From the NCBI GenBank assembly GCA_964516325.1, contig CAZFAP010000021.1, positions 1 to 39,141 of the forward strand: a stretch of 39,141 nt of DNA, given 5' to 3'. The notes beneath the pieces were generated by a model. The model was not told the origin of the DNA, made no database searches, and worked only from the letters and a program-made list of their open reading frames with translations. The translations under genes were made by a program, and so were the position numbers. Positions 16,788-25,761 of this stretch are shown piece after piece. Each line of letters starts with the position of its first letter. The first letter of the stretch is position 1. This stretch comes from CAZFAP01 sp964516325 (GTDB taxonomy: Bacteria > Auribacterota > JABMQX01).

Positions 16788-16988
16788 ATGGCGAAAGGCA
16801 AAGTGAAATGGTTCAATGACAGAAAAGGCTACGGTTTCATTGAAAATGAGGAAGGGATGGACGTCTTTGTTCATCATACCGCGATCATGGCGGAAGGGTT
16901 CAGAACACTGGCGAAGGGCGAGGAGGTCGAGTTCGAGGTCGTTGACAGCGGGCGAGGGCCTCAAGCCCGCAATGTCGTGAAGGTTTGA
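16788..16988 (+). CDS. Cold-shock domain protein (Csp family)
   Basis: This 66-residue single-domain protein has the RNA-binding motifs KGYGFIE (residues 13-19) and DVFVHH (25-30) of the CspA family. These proteins bind and melt single-stranded RNA in the cytoplasm, and some act as transcription antiterminators. The ATG at 16788 follows AAGGGAGAAG with good spacing and gives the canonical MAKGKVKWFN. An upstream extension of eight residues is not needed. It is monocistronic, bounded by a hairpin terminator on each side. The exact paralogue name cannot be given. Confidence 0.95.
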   Translation: MAKGKVKWFNDRKGYGFIENEEGMDVFVHHTAIMAEGFRTLAKGEEVEFEVVDSGRGPQARNVVKV

Positions 16989-17023
16989 TTTGGTTTGACA
17001 TTGCGCGGCCCTTCCGAGAAAAT

Positions 17024-17057
17024 GCCCCGGCGGTTGTTGCCACCGGGGCTTTTTTTT
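17024..17057 (+). terminator. Intrinsic terminator of csp
   Basis: GCCCCGG (17024-17030) pairs with CCGGGGC (17043-17049), with an inner CGG/CCG pairing possible, followed by eight T (17050-17057). It lies 36 bases after the csp stop. It also shows that the open frame extending nagB upstream to 16985 is not coding. Confidence 0.93.
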
Positions 17058-17161
17058 GTGATGCGTCTGCATCGCAACGGCATGCGAGGGTGCGCCTCGC
17101 AGCCAATCACGAATTGCTGAACAAGCCTCGGACCATAAACAACAGGAGGGAAGGACAGAGA

Positions 17162-17926
17162 ATGGAGATTCGCATTCTCGAGACGAGTGGGCAGATGAGC
17201 CTTACGGCGGCGGAGTTCTTTGCGGAGAGGATCAGAAAACAGCCAAACATCGTCCTGGGACTTGCGACCGGAAGCACTCCGGTCAAGATGTATGCCGCGC
17301 TCGTACGCATGTACGAGGAGGGCAGATTGGATTTCTCGCGTGTGGTGACTTTCAATCTCGACGAGTATGTCGGACTGCCGCCGGAGCACGACCAGAGCTA
17401 CCGATATTTCATGGACACGAATCTTTTCAACAAGATCAACATTTCAAAACGGAATACGCACCTCCCCGATGGGATGGCTTCGGACCTTGACGCAATGTGC
17501 GCCGCCTACGAGCGGGCTATGAAACAAGCGGGAGGAATTGACGTCCAGCTCCTCGGAATTGGGGGCAATGGGCACATCGGCTTCAACGAGCCCAGTTCCG
17601 CCGGAGATTCGAGGACTCGTGTCGTGGAACTCACAACGGAGACAATTCGCGATAACAGCCGGTTTTTCCAGAATGAAAGCGAGGTCCCGAAGAAGGCGGT
17701 GAGTATGGGCATCGGCACCATTTTGGAAGCCCATGAGGTTGTCCTGATCGCCGACGGCGCCCACAAGGCGAAAGCTGTCGCCAAATGCGTCGAGGGGAAA
17801 ATCACTCCGGACGTTCCAGCGTCCTTACTGCAAAGGCATGCGAAGTGCGTCTTCTTCCTGGAACGGCAGGCGGCGAGCGGGTTATCCCGGTTCGTTTTGA
17901 AATCTGCCGCCAAAGGGAAGGGCTGA
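17162..17926 (+). CDS. nagB: Glucosamine-6-phosphate deaminase
   Basis: This 254-residue enzyme converts glucosamine-6-phosphate to fructose-6-phosphate and ammonia. GLATGSTP (33-40) binds phosphate, FNLDEYVGL carries Asp67, and GIGGNGHIGFNEP (132-144) carries His138 and Glu143. Asn136 stands where E. coli has Asp141, a change also seen in other bacterial members. The start ATG at 17162 follows AGGAGG (17144-17149); the frame continues upstream only through a terminator. The absence of nagA or a transporter nearby means the substrate source is unclear. The DUF4954 gene follows by 75 bases and may be co-transcribed. Confidence 0.93.
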   Translation: MEIRILETSGQMSLTAAEFFAERIRKQPNIVLGLATGSTPVKMYAALVRMYEEGRLDFSRVVTFNLDEYVGLPPEHDQSYRYFMDTNLFNKINISKRNTHLPDGMASDLDAMCAAYERAMKQAGGIDVQLLGIGGNGHIGFNEPSSAGDSRTRVVELTTETIRDNSRFFQNESEVPKKAVSMGIGTILEAHEVVLIADGAHKAKAVAKCVEGKITPDVPASLLQRHAKCVFFLERQAASGLSRFVLKSAAKGKG

Positions 17927-18001
17927 CCCGCCGGTGAGCCTGCTGCGCTGTCGAACACGCAGCTCTGGGCAAACCCGCGAGTCCTTATGAAGAGAGTAGG
18001 C

Positions 18002-19930
18002 ATGACCAGAAGCGAATTGCTCCGTGCTATTCGGGAGGCGACACGGAAGTCGGACCTCATCGTTCTGCCCTCCCGTCCGACCCGGCACTGGGTGGGTTCA
18101 CGGTTGAGGCCGGTCGGCGGCGAACTCCAGGCCGCGCTCGAAAAGAACGGCAATAGCTCTTCGGACTGGGGCAGAGTGCGCGTGGCCCCGGGATTCAATC
18201 CCTCTCGAGTTCGGAACTGCGTCTTCGAAGGGGAAGTTGTCCTGGGCACGTTCGAGGAAGGGCTGGCGGCTTCCCCGGGCATAAAGATTCCGACCGGACT
18301 CTATAACTGCCGAGTCGTCAATTCCGTTATCGCGGACAACGCCCTCGTTGCGGATACGAAGCTTCTGGCGAACTATCTCATCGGGAAAAAAGCGGTTGTG
18401 TTCGGCAACGGCGTTGTGTCCGCCAATCCTCCGTGTCGCTTTGGGACGGGGCAGGCTATCTCGGTCGGACTCGAAACCGGCGGAAGAGAAGTGGGAATTT
18501 TCGCCGAGATTACGGTGGATATCGCCGCGCGAATCGCAACTTCGCGCAAGGACGTTTCCCTCCTTGAAGCCTACCAGTCTCTTTTGGACACGTACTTGAA
18601 GAAGATCGCCGGGGAAAGAGGATTCATCGGAGACGGGGCGGTCGTCCGCAATTGTCCCCGAATCGAAGACGCGTTCATCGGGCCCTGCGCCGTCGTTGAC
18701 GGGGCAACGCTTGTCAAAAACGCGTCTCTCCTCAGCAACGCTGACGAAGGGACCCGGGTTGAAGGCGGCGCGATCGTGAGCAACTCCGTTGTTCAATGGG
18801 GCTGCCACGTTGACTCCATGGCAATCATCGAGAGCTCCGTTCTCTGTGAGCACTGCGGAGCGGAACGACACGGCAAAGTCACAACCTCGATCGTTGGGCC
18901 AAACAGTGCCATCGGGGAAGGAGAGGTTACGGCGTCGCTCGTCGGGCCCTTTGTCGGCTTTCATCATCAAGCTCTCCTGATTGCTGCATTCTGGCCTGAG
19001 GGCAAAGGCAATGTCGCATATGGAGCCAACATCGGCAGCAATCACACCTCGCGTCTCCCCGACCAGGAAATCCGACCGGGAGAAGGGAACTTTTTTGGGC
19101 TGGGGACGAACATCAAATTCCCGTCGGATTTTTCCCGTGCTCCCTACTCCATTATCGCCACTGGCGCGACGACTCTGCCCCAGAAGGTCCTCTTTCCATT
19201 CTCGTTGATCAACACCCCCGCGACGCATCTCGACGGGATTCCGCCAGCCTTCAACGAAATCATCCCCGCTTGGGTTCTCGCGAACAATATCTTCATGGTG
19301 AAAAGGAACGAGAACAAGTACATCAAAAGAAACAAGGCTCGACGGCTCAAATTTGACCCGGAGGCACTGCGACCCGAAATCATGAGGATGACGGTTGCAG
19401 CCAGGGAGGCGTTGGGCCGCGTCGGCGGGAAAGACGTATATACCGACAAGGATATCCCAGGGCTGGGGAAAAACTACCTTCTCGAAGCGAGTCGGAAAAC
19501 GGCTATCGAGACCTACAGCTTCTACATAAGGTACTATGCCCTGAAAGGCCTGTTCAGAGAACTTCAGAAGCTCAGCGCGGGCGGCAAGAAGATTCCGGCG
19601 AGCTTCCTCCTGGTCAAATCCTCCGACGAGAGATGGGAGCATGAGAGAACCCTTCTGCTGAACGAGCTCCCCGGAGACGGCCTCCGTCAAAACCTCTCCC
19701 TCTTTGTTGACATGGAGCAGAAAATTGCCCGCGACATCCTCGAGACAAAACGCAAGGACGACATTCGGGGCGCGCGGATCATTGACGATTACGCGGAGGC
19801 ACATCCGCCAGCCGAGGAGGATTCGTTCGTCAAGGAGGTTCAGCGAGAAGCCGAAAGCCGTCGAGGGGAGGTTGAAAGGCTGCTCGAACTCCTTCCGTCT
19901 TCGAATTCCCGCTGCCGCCGCAAGGTCTAA
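18002..19930 (+). CDS. DUF4954 family protein with left-handed beta-helix (hexapeptide) core
   Basis: The protein has 642 residues from the ATG at 18002; an ATG at 17987 adds five. Residues ~50-430 contain many isoleucine/valine-rich hexapeptide turns (NSVIADNALV, GDGAVVRNCP, EDAFIGPCAVV, SIVGPNSAIGEG, YGANIGSNHTS), the signature of left-handed beta-helix acyl- and nucleotidyltransferase cores. The C-terminal ~200 residues are mostly charged helices. DUF4954 occurs in Bacteroidetes and relatives; no reaction is established. The fold and the nagB neighbour suggest sugar-nucleotide or amino-sugar chemistry, but this is inference. Family assignment is from recall of the sequence pattern. Neither candidate start has a strong ribosome site, which would fit translation coupled to nagB. 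Confidence 0.75.
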   Translation: MTRSELLRAIREATRKSDLIVLPSRPTRHWVGSRLRPVGGELQAALEKNGNSSSDWGRVRVAPGFNPSRVRNCVFEGEVVLGTFEEGLAASPGIKIPTGLYNCRVVNSVIADNALVADTKLLANYLIGKKAVVFGNGVVSANPPCRFGTGQAISVGLETGGREVGIFAEITVDIAARIATSRKDVSLLEAYQSLLDTYLKKIAGERGFIGDGAVVRNCPRIEDAFIGPCAVVDGATLVKNASLLSNADEGTRVEGGAIVSNSVVQWGCHVDSMAIIESSVLCEHCGAERHGKVTTSIVGPNSAIGEGEVTASLVGPFVGFHHQALLIAAFWPEGKGNVAYGANIGSNHTSRLPDQEIRPGEGNFFGLGTNIKFPSDFSRAPYSIIATGATTLPQKVLFPFSLINTPATHLDGIPPAFNEIIPAWVLANNIFMVKRNENKYIKRNKARRLKFDPEALRPEIMRMTVAAREALGRVGGKDVYTDKDIPGLGKNYLLEASRKTAIETYSFYIRYYALKGLFRELQKLSAGGKKIPASFLLVKSSDERWEHERTLLLNELPGDGLRQNLSLFVDMEQKIARDILETKRKDDIRGARIIDDYAEAHPPAEEDSFVKEVQREAESRRGEVERLLELLPSSNSRCRRKV

Positions 19931-20131
19931 AGAGCGAGCCGTCCCACCGAAGCCATCTTCCGACGCTGGGACAAGCACCCGCACGAGGAAAGTCAGGCGC
20001 AGCCGGGGTGGGGTTTCGAAGCCCGGCATGCCAACCCAAGATAGACTTGACGTCGCAGGGCATTACGGATATGTTCGCACTGAACTGAATCCTGAGTTTC
20101 GGAAAAGAACGTGACTCGACGGAGGAAAGAT

Positions 20132-22162
20132 ATGGCGAGCCGCTTTTTCCGGGCAATTATCGAAGCTCTGACGGTCCTGCTTGCAGCGTCTCTCTGCGCA
20201 AGTACCTTTGCCGAGGACGCAGGCGAGTCATCTCCTTCGCGGTTTCTGATCGAGAACAAATACATTTCTTATGAGGTGAAGTTGCGGGAAGGAAAGGATG
20301 CGGAGGTCACAATAGTCAATAAGGGTCTCGACAGAAAGCACACGTTTTCTTCGCCAGTCTTCATGGTCATGACGGAAGAGAGGTTGGCCGACATCTCGCG
20401 GTGTCGGGTCCACAAAGTCGGCAACCTGACGAGTCCCGAGGGAGTTCAAACGGCGCAGATCGTCGCGACGTGCCCCCGTGCAGGACTTGCGATGTCGCTG
20501 CTCTACGAGCTGGAGGCAGACAATCCGTTCCTCAAGAAAAGGCTTTCGGTCTCGAAGCTGGAGCCGGGAGAGGTTGTGGTCAATCGGATAGACGTTGATG
20601 TCCTGCACCTTCCTGAGCCGAAGGACGTGATCGAATTTCCGGGACTTGGTCAGCCCCTCTATTACCGTGACCTTTTCTTCGGGGTGGAGTATCCGGCCTG
20701 CACGATTCTGCACGACGGGCGAGGAAGAATCCGCGTGGGATATGAATATGCGCTGCCGGTCGGTTTGACGGCGGTGGGCAGCCATGTCGCTGTGATCGGA
20801 GTCGCGCCGGAGAATACCATCGAAAAAGCGTTCATGAAATACGTGGACACAATCCGATTGCGCCCGCCGCGACCCTTCGTGCTCTGGAATAGCTGGTACG
20901 ATCTTCGGGATTTCGACGAGAAGGCCTGCCTGGAGTCGCTGCGCTTGCTGAGAGAGAAGTTTTGTCAGCCCCACGGCATCCGGCTCGACTCGATCGTCCT
21001 CGATGATGGATGGGACGATCACCGCAGCCTGTGGAGAGCGTCAAAAGACCGCTTCCCGTCGGAGTTCACGAAGATCGAGCAGGAGGCGTTGAAGATTTCC
21101 AGTGGCATCGGCTTCTGGCTGTCCCCGTGGGGAGGCTACGGCCAGGCCCAGAAGGAAAGGATCACTTACGGGACTGCTCAGGGGTTCGAGCTGCTGCAGT
21201 CGCCCGGCTTCCGGCAAGAAGGTTTCTGTCTGGCTGCTCCTATCTACAATAGTCGGTTTCGCGAGTGCGCGATGGGGTTCTTGCGCGGGTATGCAACGAC
21301 CTATTTCAAGTTCGATGGTTTCCCAAGCTTCTGTCAAGATGCGGCGCACCGTCATCGCATCGGACTATACTCTCAGATGGCTTTGACCGATGCCTTCATT
21401 ACGATTCTCGACTCACTGAAGAAGCAGAAACCCGCGGTCTTCATCAATATCACGACGGGGACCTGGCAGAGCCCCTGGTGGCTGGAACACGCCGATTCGG
21501 TCTGGATGCAGGGCGCCGATTATGGGCACGACGGGTGGGGGAGCGTCCGACAGCGGTCCATCACGTACAAGGATTGGAGGATGCACACCGCCTTCCGCGA
21601 GGGCAAGGCTCAATATCCCATCAACGCGCTCATGACCGTCGGCATCGTCAAGGGGAGGTACGATACCGATTCGTATCGAGCACCGGACCAGGACGAATCC
21701 GAGAAGGACTGGCAAGACCACGTGATGATGAACCTCGGCATGGGGACCATGCACCTGGAGCTTTACATCAGCCCCTCCATCATGTCGGACAAGGAACTGG
21801 CGTTTCTGGCGGAGAAGGTCAGGTGGTGGACGGACAACGCGGGCATTTTCTCGCACACGAAAATGGTGCTTGGCAATCCGCACAAGGGCGAGGTCTATGC
21901 CTACGTCCATTTTCCGCAGCGTGAACCGTCTCCGCAGAAGGGATTTATCTTCATCCGCAACCCATCGCTCGAGAAGAGAAAGGGAGAGATTCCGTTCGAC
22001 GACTCGGTTGACCTGCCGAAGCCTGCCCAGCGGGTTCGCTTAGGCAAAATCTATCCCACCACGGAATCATTGCAAACCGAAGTCTCGCGCGGGGAAAGCG
22101 TTTCTCTGGAACTGGAACCGTTGGAGACCCGAGTGCTCGAAGTGGGATGGGACAAGCAATGA
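20132..22162 (+). CDS. Exported clan GH-D glycoside hydrolase, alpha-galactosidase-like
   Basis: The protein has 676 residues. The ATG at 20132 follows GGAGGAAAG, which is better than the GTG at 20111. A signal peptide (ALTVLLAASLCASTFA) is followed by a beta-rich N-terminal domain (to about 245) and a TIM barrel. WNSWYD and LDSIVLDDGWDD are typical of GH27/GH36 enzymes. YFKFDGF (Asp395) fits the nucleophile strand, and HADSVWMQGADYG (Asp455, Asp463) the acid/base region. A C-terminal beta domain ends the protein. I infer release of alpha-linked sugars outside the cytoplasm; galactose is likely but not proven. The next gene overlaps it by four bases (ATGA), so the two are probably translated together. 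Confidence 0.78.
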   Translation: MASRFFRAIIEALTVLLAASLCASTFAEDAGESSPSRFLIENKYISYEVKLREGKDAEVTIVNKGLDRKHTFSSPVFMVMTEERLADISRCRVHKVGNLTSPEGVQTAQIVATCPRAGLAMSLLYELEADNPFLKKRLSVSKLEPGEVVVNRIDVDVLHLPEPKDVIEFPGLGQPLYYRDLFFGVEYPACTILHDGRGRIRVGYEYALPVGLTAVGSHVAVIGVAPENTIEKAFMKYVDTIRLRPPRPFVLWNSWYDLRDFDEKACLESLRLLREKFCQPHGIRLDSIVLDDGWDDHRSLWRASKDRFPSEFTKIEQEALKISSGIGFWLSPWGGYGQAQKERITYGTAQGFELLQSPGFRQEGFCLAAPIYNSRFRECAMGFLRGYATTYFKFDGFPSFCQDAAHRHRIGLYSQMALTDAFITILDSLKKQKPAVFINITTGTWQSPWWLEHADSVWMQGADYGHDGWGSVRQRSITYKDWRMHTAFREGKAQYPINALMTVGIVKGRYDTDSYRAPDQDESEKDWQDHVMMNLGMGTMHLELYISPSIMSDKELAFLAEKVRWWTDNAGIFSHTKMVLGNPHKGEVYAYVHFPQREPSPQKGFIFIRNPSLEKRKGEIPFDDSVDLPKPAQRVRLGKIYPTTESLQTEVSRGESVSLELEPLETRVLEVGWDKQ

Positions 22163-25100
22163 CAGGCGCGTCGCCTCAAGCGCTGTGTTGGCAAGGGGAG
22201 AAAAGCGCTGTGCCGTCAAATGGGTCGAGATCACCGCTTCGCAAAACGCTCTTCGCTGCCTTGGTTGTGTCCGGCTATCTCAGCCTCTTTCCCGCCGGCC
22301 GCGCAGACGGAGCAGTGAGAGCCCTGTGGGCAGAAGCGGAAATTCTTTGTGACCTCGTCGAGGAATACAAGTCGGCGGAGATTCAAAATAGCCCGGAGTC
22401 AGCCGTCGGGGACATCCGGGGCAATCGTCCATTCAATTACTCCTTGCTGAAGCGATACCTCTTCCTGCATCCTCCCTCGGGAGAGACAACCGCCGCTTCT
22501 GCTGCTTACTCCATCGCTCTCCCAAAGCTCGGAAAAGAAGAGCGGCTGCTGTTTCTCTCTGCCGTCGGGCTCAGGCCGGGTTGGAAGGACGCCGACAGGG
22601 AAGCCGCGGACGGGGTAATCTTCCGCGTCCTCGTTGACGGAGAGAAGGCCCTCGAGGAAGCCTGGGACAGAGACGGATGGCTCTATGTCGCTCTCGACCT
22701 CAGCAAGCAGGCGGATCGGAAAATCCGCTTGACACTCGTCTGCGATAGAAATCGCAACAGTTCTGCCGATTGGGCGTTGTGGGGCGACCCAAGGGTTGTC
22801 GTTGTTCGACCGGTCCCGGAGTCGCGAGGCGCACCTTCCCAGCCCAATTTCCTGTTGTTTCAGATTCCGCCGAGCCAGGAAGTCCAGGCGGACTGGCCCG
22901 CTCTGGGAGCACGCGGCTCCGGCGCCATAAAGCGTGGCGGCAAATCGCCGGAAGGGGCACTCGCTTGGTTTCCAGCGCTTCCGTCCGGGGAGGGACCACC
23001 TCGCCTGCCCCAGATGAAGCTCCCCGACGGGTCAAGTCCAACACCAAGCAACGTCAGTCTTGTATCGTACAGCCCGAAAGTCGAAGTCGCTTCCATCAGC
23101 CAGTCGTCCGCCATCATCAGCCCGAACGAACTTTTCAACATCATCGCCACGTTCAGAAACGTCGGAGAGGGCGCCCTCGTACCGGGACACCGGTTTGAGG
23201 TGCGCCTTGGCGTGCATCGGGCATTCGGATTTCCGAGCGCACAGAGGGCCACACAGATTCTCGACGAGCTCAAGCCGGGCGAAGAAAGGGTCCTTGCCTG
23301 GCGAGTAGCCGCTCCCGCAAGCCCCGGAAAGTTCCAATTCGCGTTGAGGATAGGCTTAGCTGCGCTGAAGACCTTCGATGTGGTCGTCTCCCCCACTGGA
23401 AAAGGCATTGACTACGGCCATGTCGGACCCGACCCAGGCGGCTTCCACGAGCGAGAAGACTCCATCGTCCTCGAAAAGGGGATTAACCGGCTCGCCTTCG
23501 TCCGCAGCGGCGGGCGCTTCCTGTACGGAGCGGTCCTTTTGAAGGATGCAGAACGGTGGAGCCTCGTGGGGCGCCTCGCACCGTTCGCCGAGCTTTCGAT
23601 CAAGCTCCGAGATGGCAGCACGCAAAAAGTCGAAATCCAGCCGTCACGTCACGCTCGCCTCGATTCAATCGGGGGCAGGCCAATCGCCTCGGACGAGCTT
23701 GGGATCCTCCTCTCCGACGACTTCGCCGATAACGATTCTGTGAGATGGCACTTCGAGCAATCTTTCACCATCGAAAACGGGGCGCCATGGATGGACGTCG
23801 AGACAGCGCTGACTGCCGACGCTCCGACGGAAGTTCTTTCGTTCATAGCGCCTAAGCTTCTCGCCGGAGACGGCAGCTTCGGCAGGTCGAAAGACCAAGC
23901 CCTGTTTCCGGGGCTTGAATATCTCGGCAAGGACGAGCCTTCCTCCAGCACGCGCGACATCGCGTTTCCGCAGAGTCGTCGTTTCACTCCACATCCGCTC
24001 CGCGTTACGATTCCTCTCGTGGCTGTGCGAAAAGGTAACACCGTCCTGGGGCTGGCGTGGGACGTTCACCAGAAGTGGTACGAAGAGAGACAAATGCCCA
24101 GCCCCCTTTTCTCGTCGCCCAACGTCCTCCCCGTCCAGGACAACCATCTCATGGCGATTCTCGTGCCGCCCGTGCCAGAGTTCGTTGAGGAAGGGACGAT
24201 GAATAGCAGACGTGCGCTGTCCATCGCTCCGAAACAAGCCCTGCGAACGAAAGCTTCGATTCTCCTCATGGCAAACACCACGGATGTTACGGACGCCCCG
24301 GTCGCCTGGGTTCAAAAGCACGGACTTCCCGATCTCAAACCGCCCCGCACGTTTGACGACGAGGTCACACTGTGTCGTCACGGCTTCCTACAGAGTGTCT
24401 GGAACGAGTCCGCGCAGGGATGGAGCCATTGCGTCGGATGGCAAGCAGGCCCATTCCCGGGGTACTGCACGCTTCTCAACATGGACTCCTTCTTGACCCA
24501 AAACGACGAGACGAGACAAGCCCTCCATCAACGGACAGAGCTTGTCATCCGCAATTGCTTAAGCCGATATGGCGCCGGAAGCCTCTGGCGGCCCGACGGC
24601 TGCCATATTCTAACCGGAGAACTTCCGTTCCTTGCAGGACAGGTGTTCGAATCCGTGGAGAGCTGGGAGAATGCCATTAGTGGGCTGGTTGCCAATCAGT
24701 CGCCCGACGGCTCGTGGCGATGGCGGCCCGACGAGAAACAGTCAAGACTCGGCAAGCCGGGCGACACCACAAGCGGGATGTCCGCGAGAGGAGCCTGCCA
24801 GGCTCTCCGAGAAGCGATTGTTACGGGCAACCGCAAACACATCGAAGCCGGATTCAAGGCTCTCAACCTCCTTGACAGCCACAAGATTCCGACGGGAGCG
24901 CAGGAATGGGAATGTCCCATCTACGCGCCGGACGTTTTGGCGGCGGCATACGCGGTGCGCGCCTTCGTGCACGCGTACGAAATTACGGGCGAAGACCGCT
25001 ATCTTGAAAAAGCGAAGTTTTGGGCGAAGACCGGGATTCCCTTCATATACCTATGGGACCGAGGCGAGGATATGCCGCAGATGCGGTACGCTGGCATACC

Positions 25101-25719
25101 GATCTTCGGTGCGACGTTCTATACGCACTCCTGGCTCGGGCGACCGGTGCAATGGTGCTCCCTCGTTTACGCATATAGTCTTATCCGGCTCGCTCAGTAC
25201 GACAACTCCTTCGACTGGCGTCGTCTTGCGGAAGGAATCACCGTCAGCGCCATGTGGCAGCAGTACGCGGAGGGGAAAAGCAAAGGCTGCTACCCCGATT
25301 CGTGGGACCTGATTGAGAACCACCCCAACCCTGCCGACCTCAACCCCGAGAATATCCTCGTGAACCTCCTCGCGTTGAACGGATACGACCCCGGCCTGAA
25401 ACACGGCGTTCTCAACCGGAAAGGGAATCCGATATTTGTCAGTTCCGTCGCGGAAATCGTTACAGCTCAAATGGTCGGTAGAGATACTATCAATCTCCGC
25501 TTGAAATTCTTCCCCGGAATAAAGAGCTACGTTCTCGTCGCAGGGCTTTCTTCCCCATTCAAGCCGGAGGTCTTTCTCAATGGCAAGCGGCTTCCCTCGA
25601 CGGAGGAAATTGACAGGGCTTCGGCGGGCTACTTTTATGATGCGAGCAAAGGCTGGCTCGTCATAGCTCTCACTCATACGAAAGAGGGTGACGCGCTGCA
25701 AATCCAGAGTGAATCATGA
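22159..25719 (+). CDS. Large exported protein: galactose-binding-like, CARDB-like and alpha/alpha-barrel-like regions
   Basis: The protein has 1186 residues from the ATG at 22159, which overlaps the previous stop. A GTG at 22210 behind AAGGGGAG gives a shorter n-region before the signal peptide (LFAALVVSGYLSLFPAG) and is a serious alternative. Residues ~127-213 resemble an NPCBM-like galactose-binding domain. Residues ~305-414 resemble a CARDB adhesion domain (FNIIATFRNVGEGALVPG). The region ~430-730 is beta-rich. Residues ~750-1090 are helical, with aromatic-rich repeats (CVGWQAGPFPGYC, YLEKAKFWAKTGIPFIYLW, YTHSWLGRPVQWC), like six-hairpin glycosidases or lyases. I do not recognise the exact family. 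The coupling to the GH-D enzyme suggests they act on the same glycan. Confidence 0.75.
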   Translation: MTGASPQALCWQGEKSAVPSNGSRSPLRKTLFAALVVSGYLSLFPAGRADGAVRALWAEAEILCDLVEEYKSAEIQNSPESAVGDIRGNRPFNYSLLKRYLFLHPPSGETTAASAAYSIALPKLGKEERLLFLSAVGLRPGWKDADREAADGVIFRVLVDGEKALEEAWDRDGWLYVALDLSKQADRKIRLTLVCDRNRNSSADWALWGDPRVVVVRPVPESRGAPSQPNFLLFQIPPSQEVQADWPALGARGSGAIKRGGKSPEGALAWFPALPSGEGPPRLPQMKLPDGSSPTPSNVSLVSYSPKVEVASISQSSAIISPNELFNIIATFRNVGEGALVPGHRFEVRLGVHRAFGFPSAQRATQILDELKPGEERVLAWRVAAPASPGKFQFALRIGLAALKTFDVVVSPTGKGIDYGHVGPDPGGFHEREDSIVLEKGINRLAFVRSGGRFLYGAVLLKDAERWSLVGRLAPFAELSIKLRDGSTQKVEIQPSRHARLDSIGGRPIASDELGILLSDDFADNDSVRWHFEQSFTIENGAPWMDVETALTADAPTEVLSFIAPKLLAGDGSFGRSKDQALFPGLEYLGKDEPSSSTRDIAFPQSRRFTPHPLRVTIPLVAVRKGNTVLGLAWDVHQKWYEERQMPSPLFSSPNVLPVQDNHLMAILVPPVPEFVEEGTMNSRRALSIAPKQALRTKASILLMANTTDVTDAPVAWVQKHGLPDLKPPRTFDDEVTLCRHGFLQSVWNESAQGWSHCVGWQAGPFPGYCTLLNMDSFLTQNDETRQALHQRTELVIRNCLSRYGAGSLWRPDGCHILTGELPFLAGQVFESVESWENAISGLVANQSPDGSWRWRPDEKQSRLGKPGDTTSGMSARGACQALREAIVTGNRKHIEAGFKALNLLDSHKIPTGAQEWECPIYAPDVLAAAYAVRAFVHAYEITGEDRYLEKAKFWAKTGIPFIYLWDRGEDMPQMRYAGIPIFGATFYTHSWLGRPVQWCSLVYAYSLIRLAQYDNSFDWRRLAEGITVSAMWQQYAEGKSKGCYPDSWDLIENHPNPADLNPENILVNLLALNGYDPGLKHGVLNRKGNPIFVSSVAEIVTAQMVGRDTINLRLKFFPGIKSYVLVAGLSSPFKPEVFLNGKRLPSTEEIDRASAGYFYDASKGWLVIALTHTKEGDALQIQSES

Positions 25720-25761
25720 CGCTCGGCGCACCGAGGGGCGACGGCATGAAGACGGGCACCG

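Noticed and set aside
16985..17161. N-terminal extension of nagB
   Set aside because: It contains the csp terminator (17024-17057) and no match to NagB; the ATG at 17162 has a ribosome site.
18098..20029. 643-codon frame antisense to the DUF4954 gene
   Set aside because: The plus-strand frame has the hexapeptide pattern; the antisense product has no recognisable motif. It is a codon-bias shadow.
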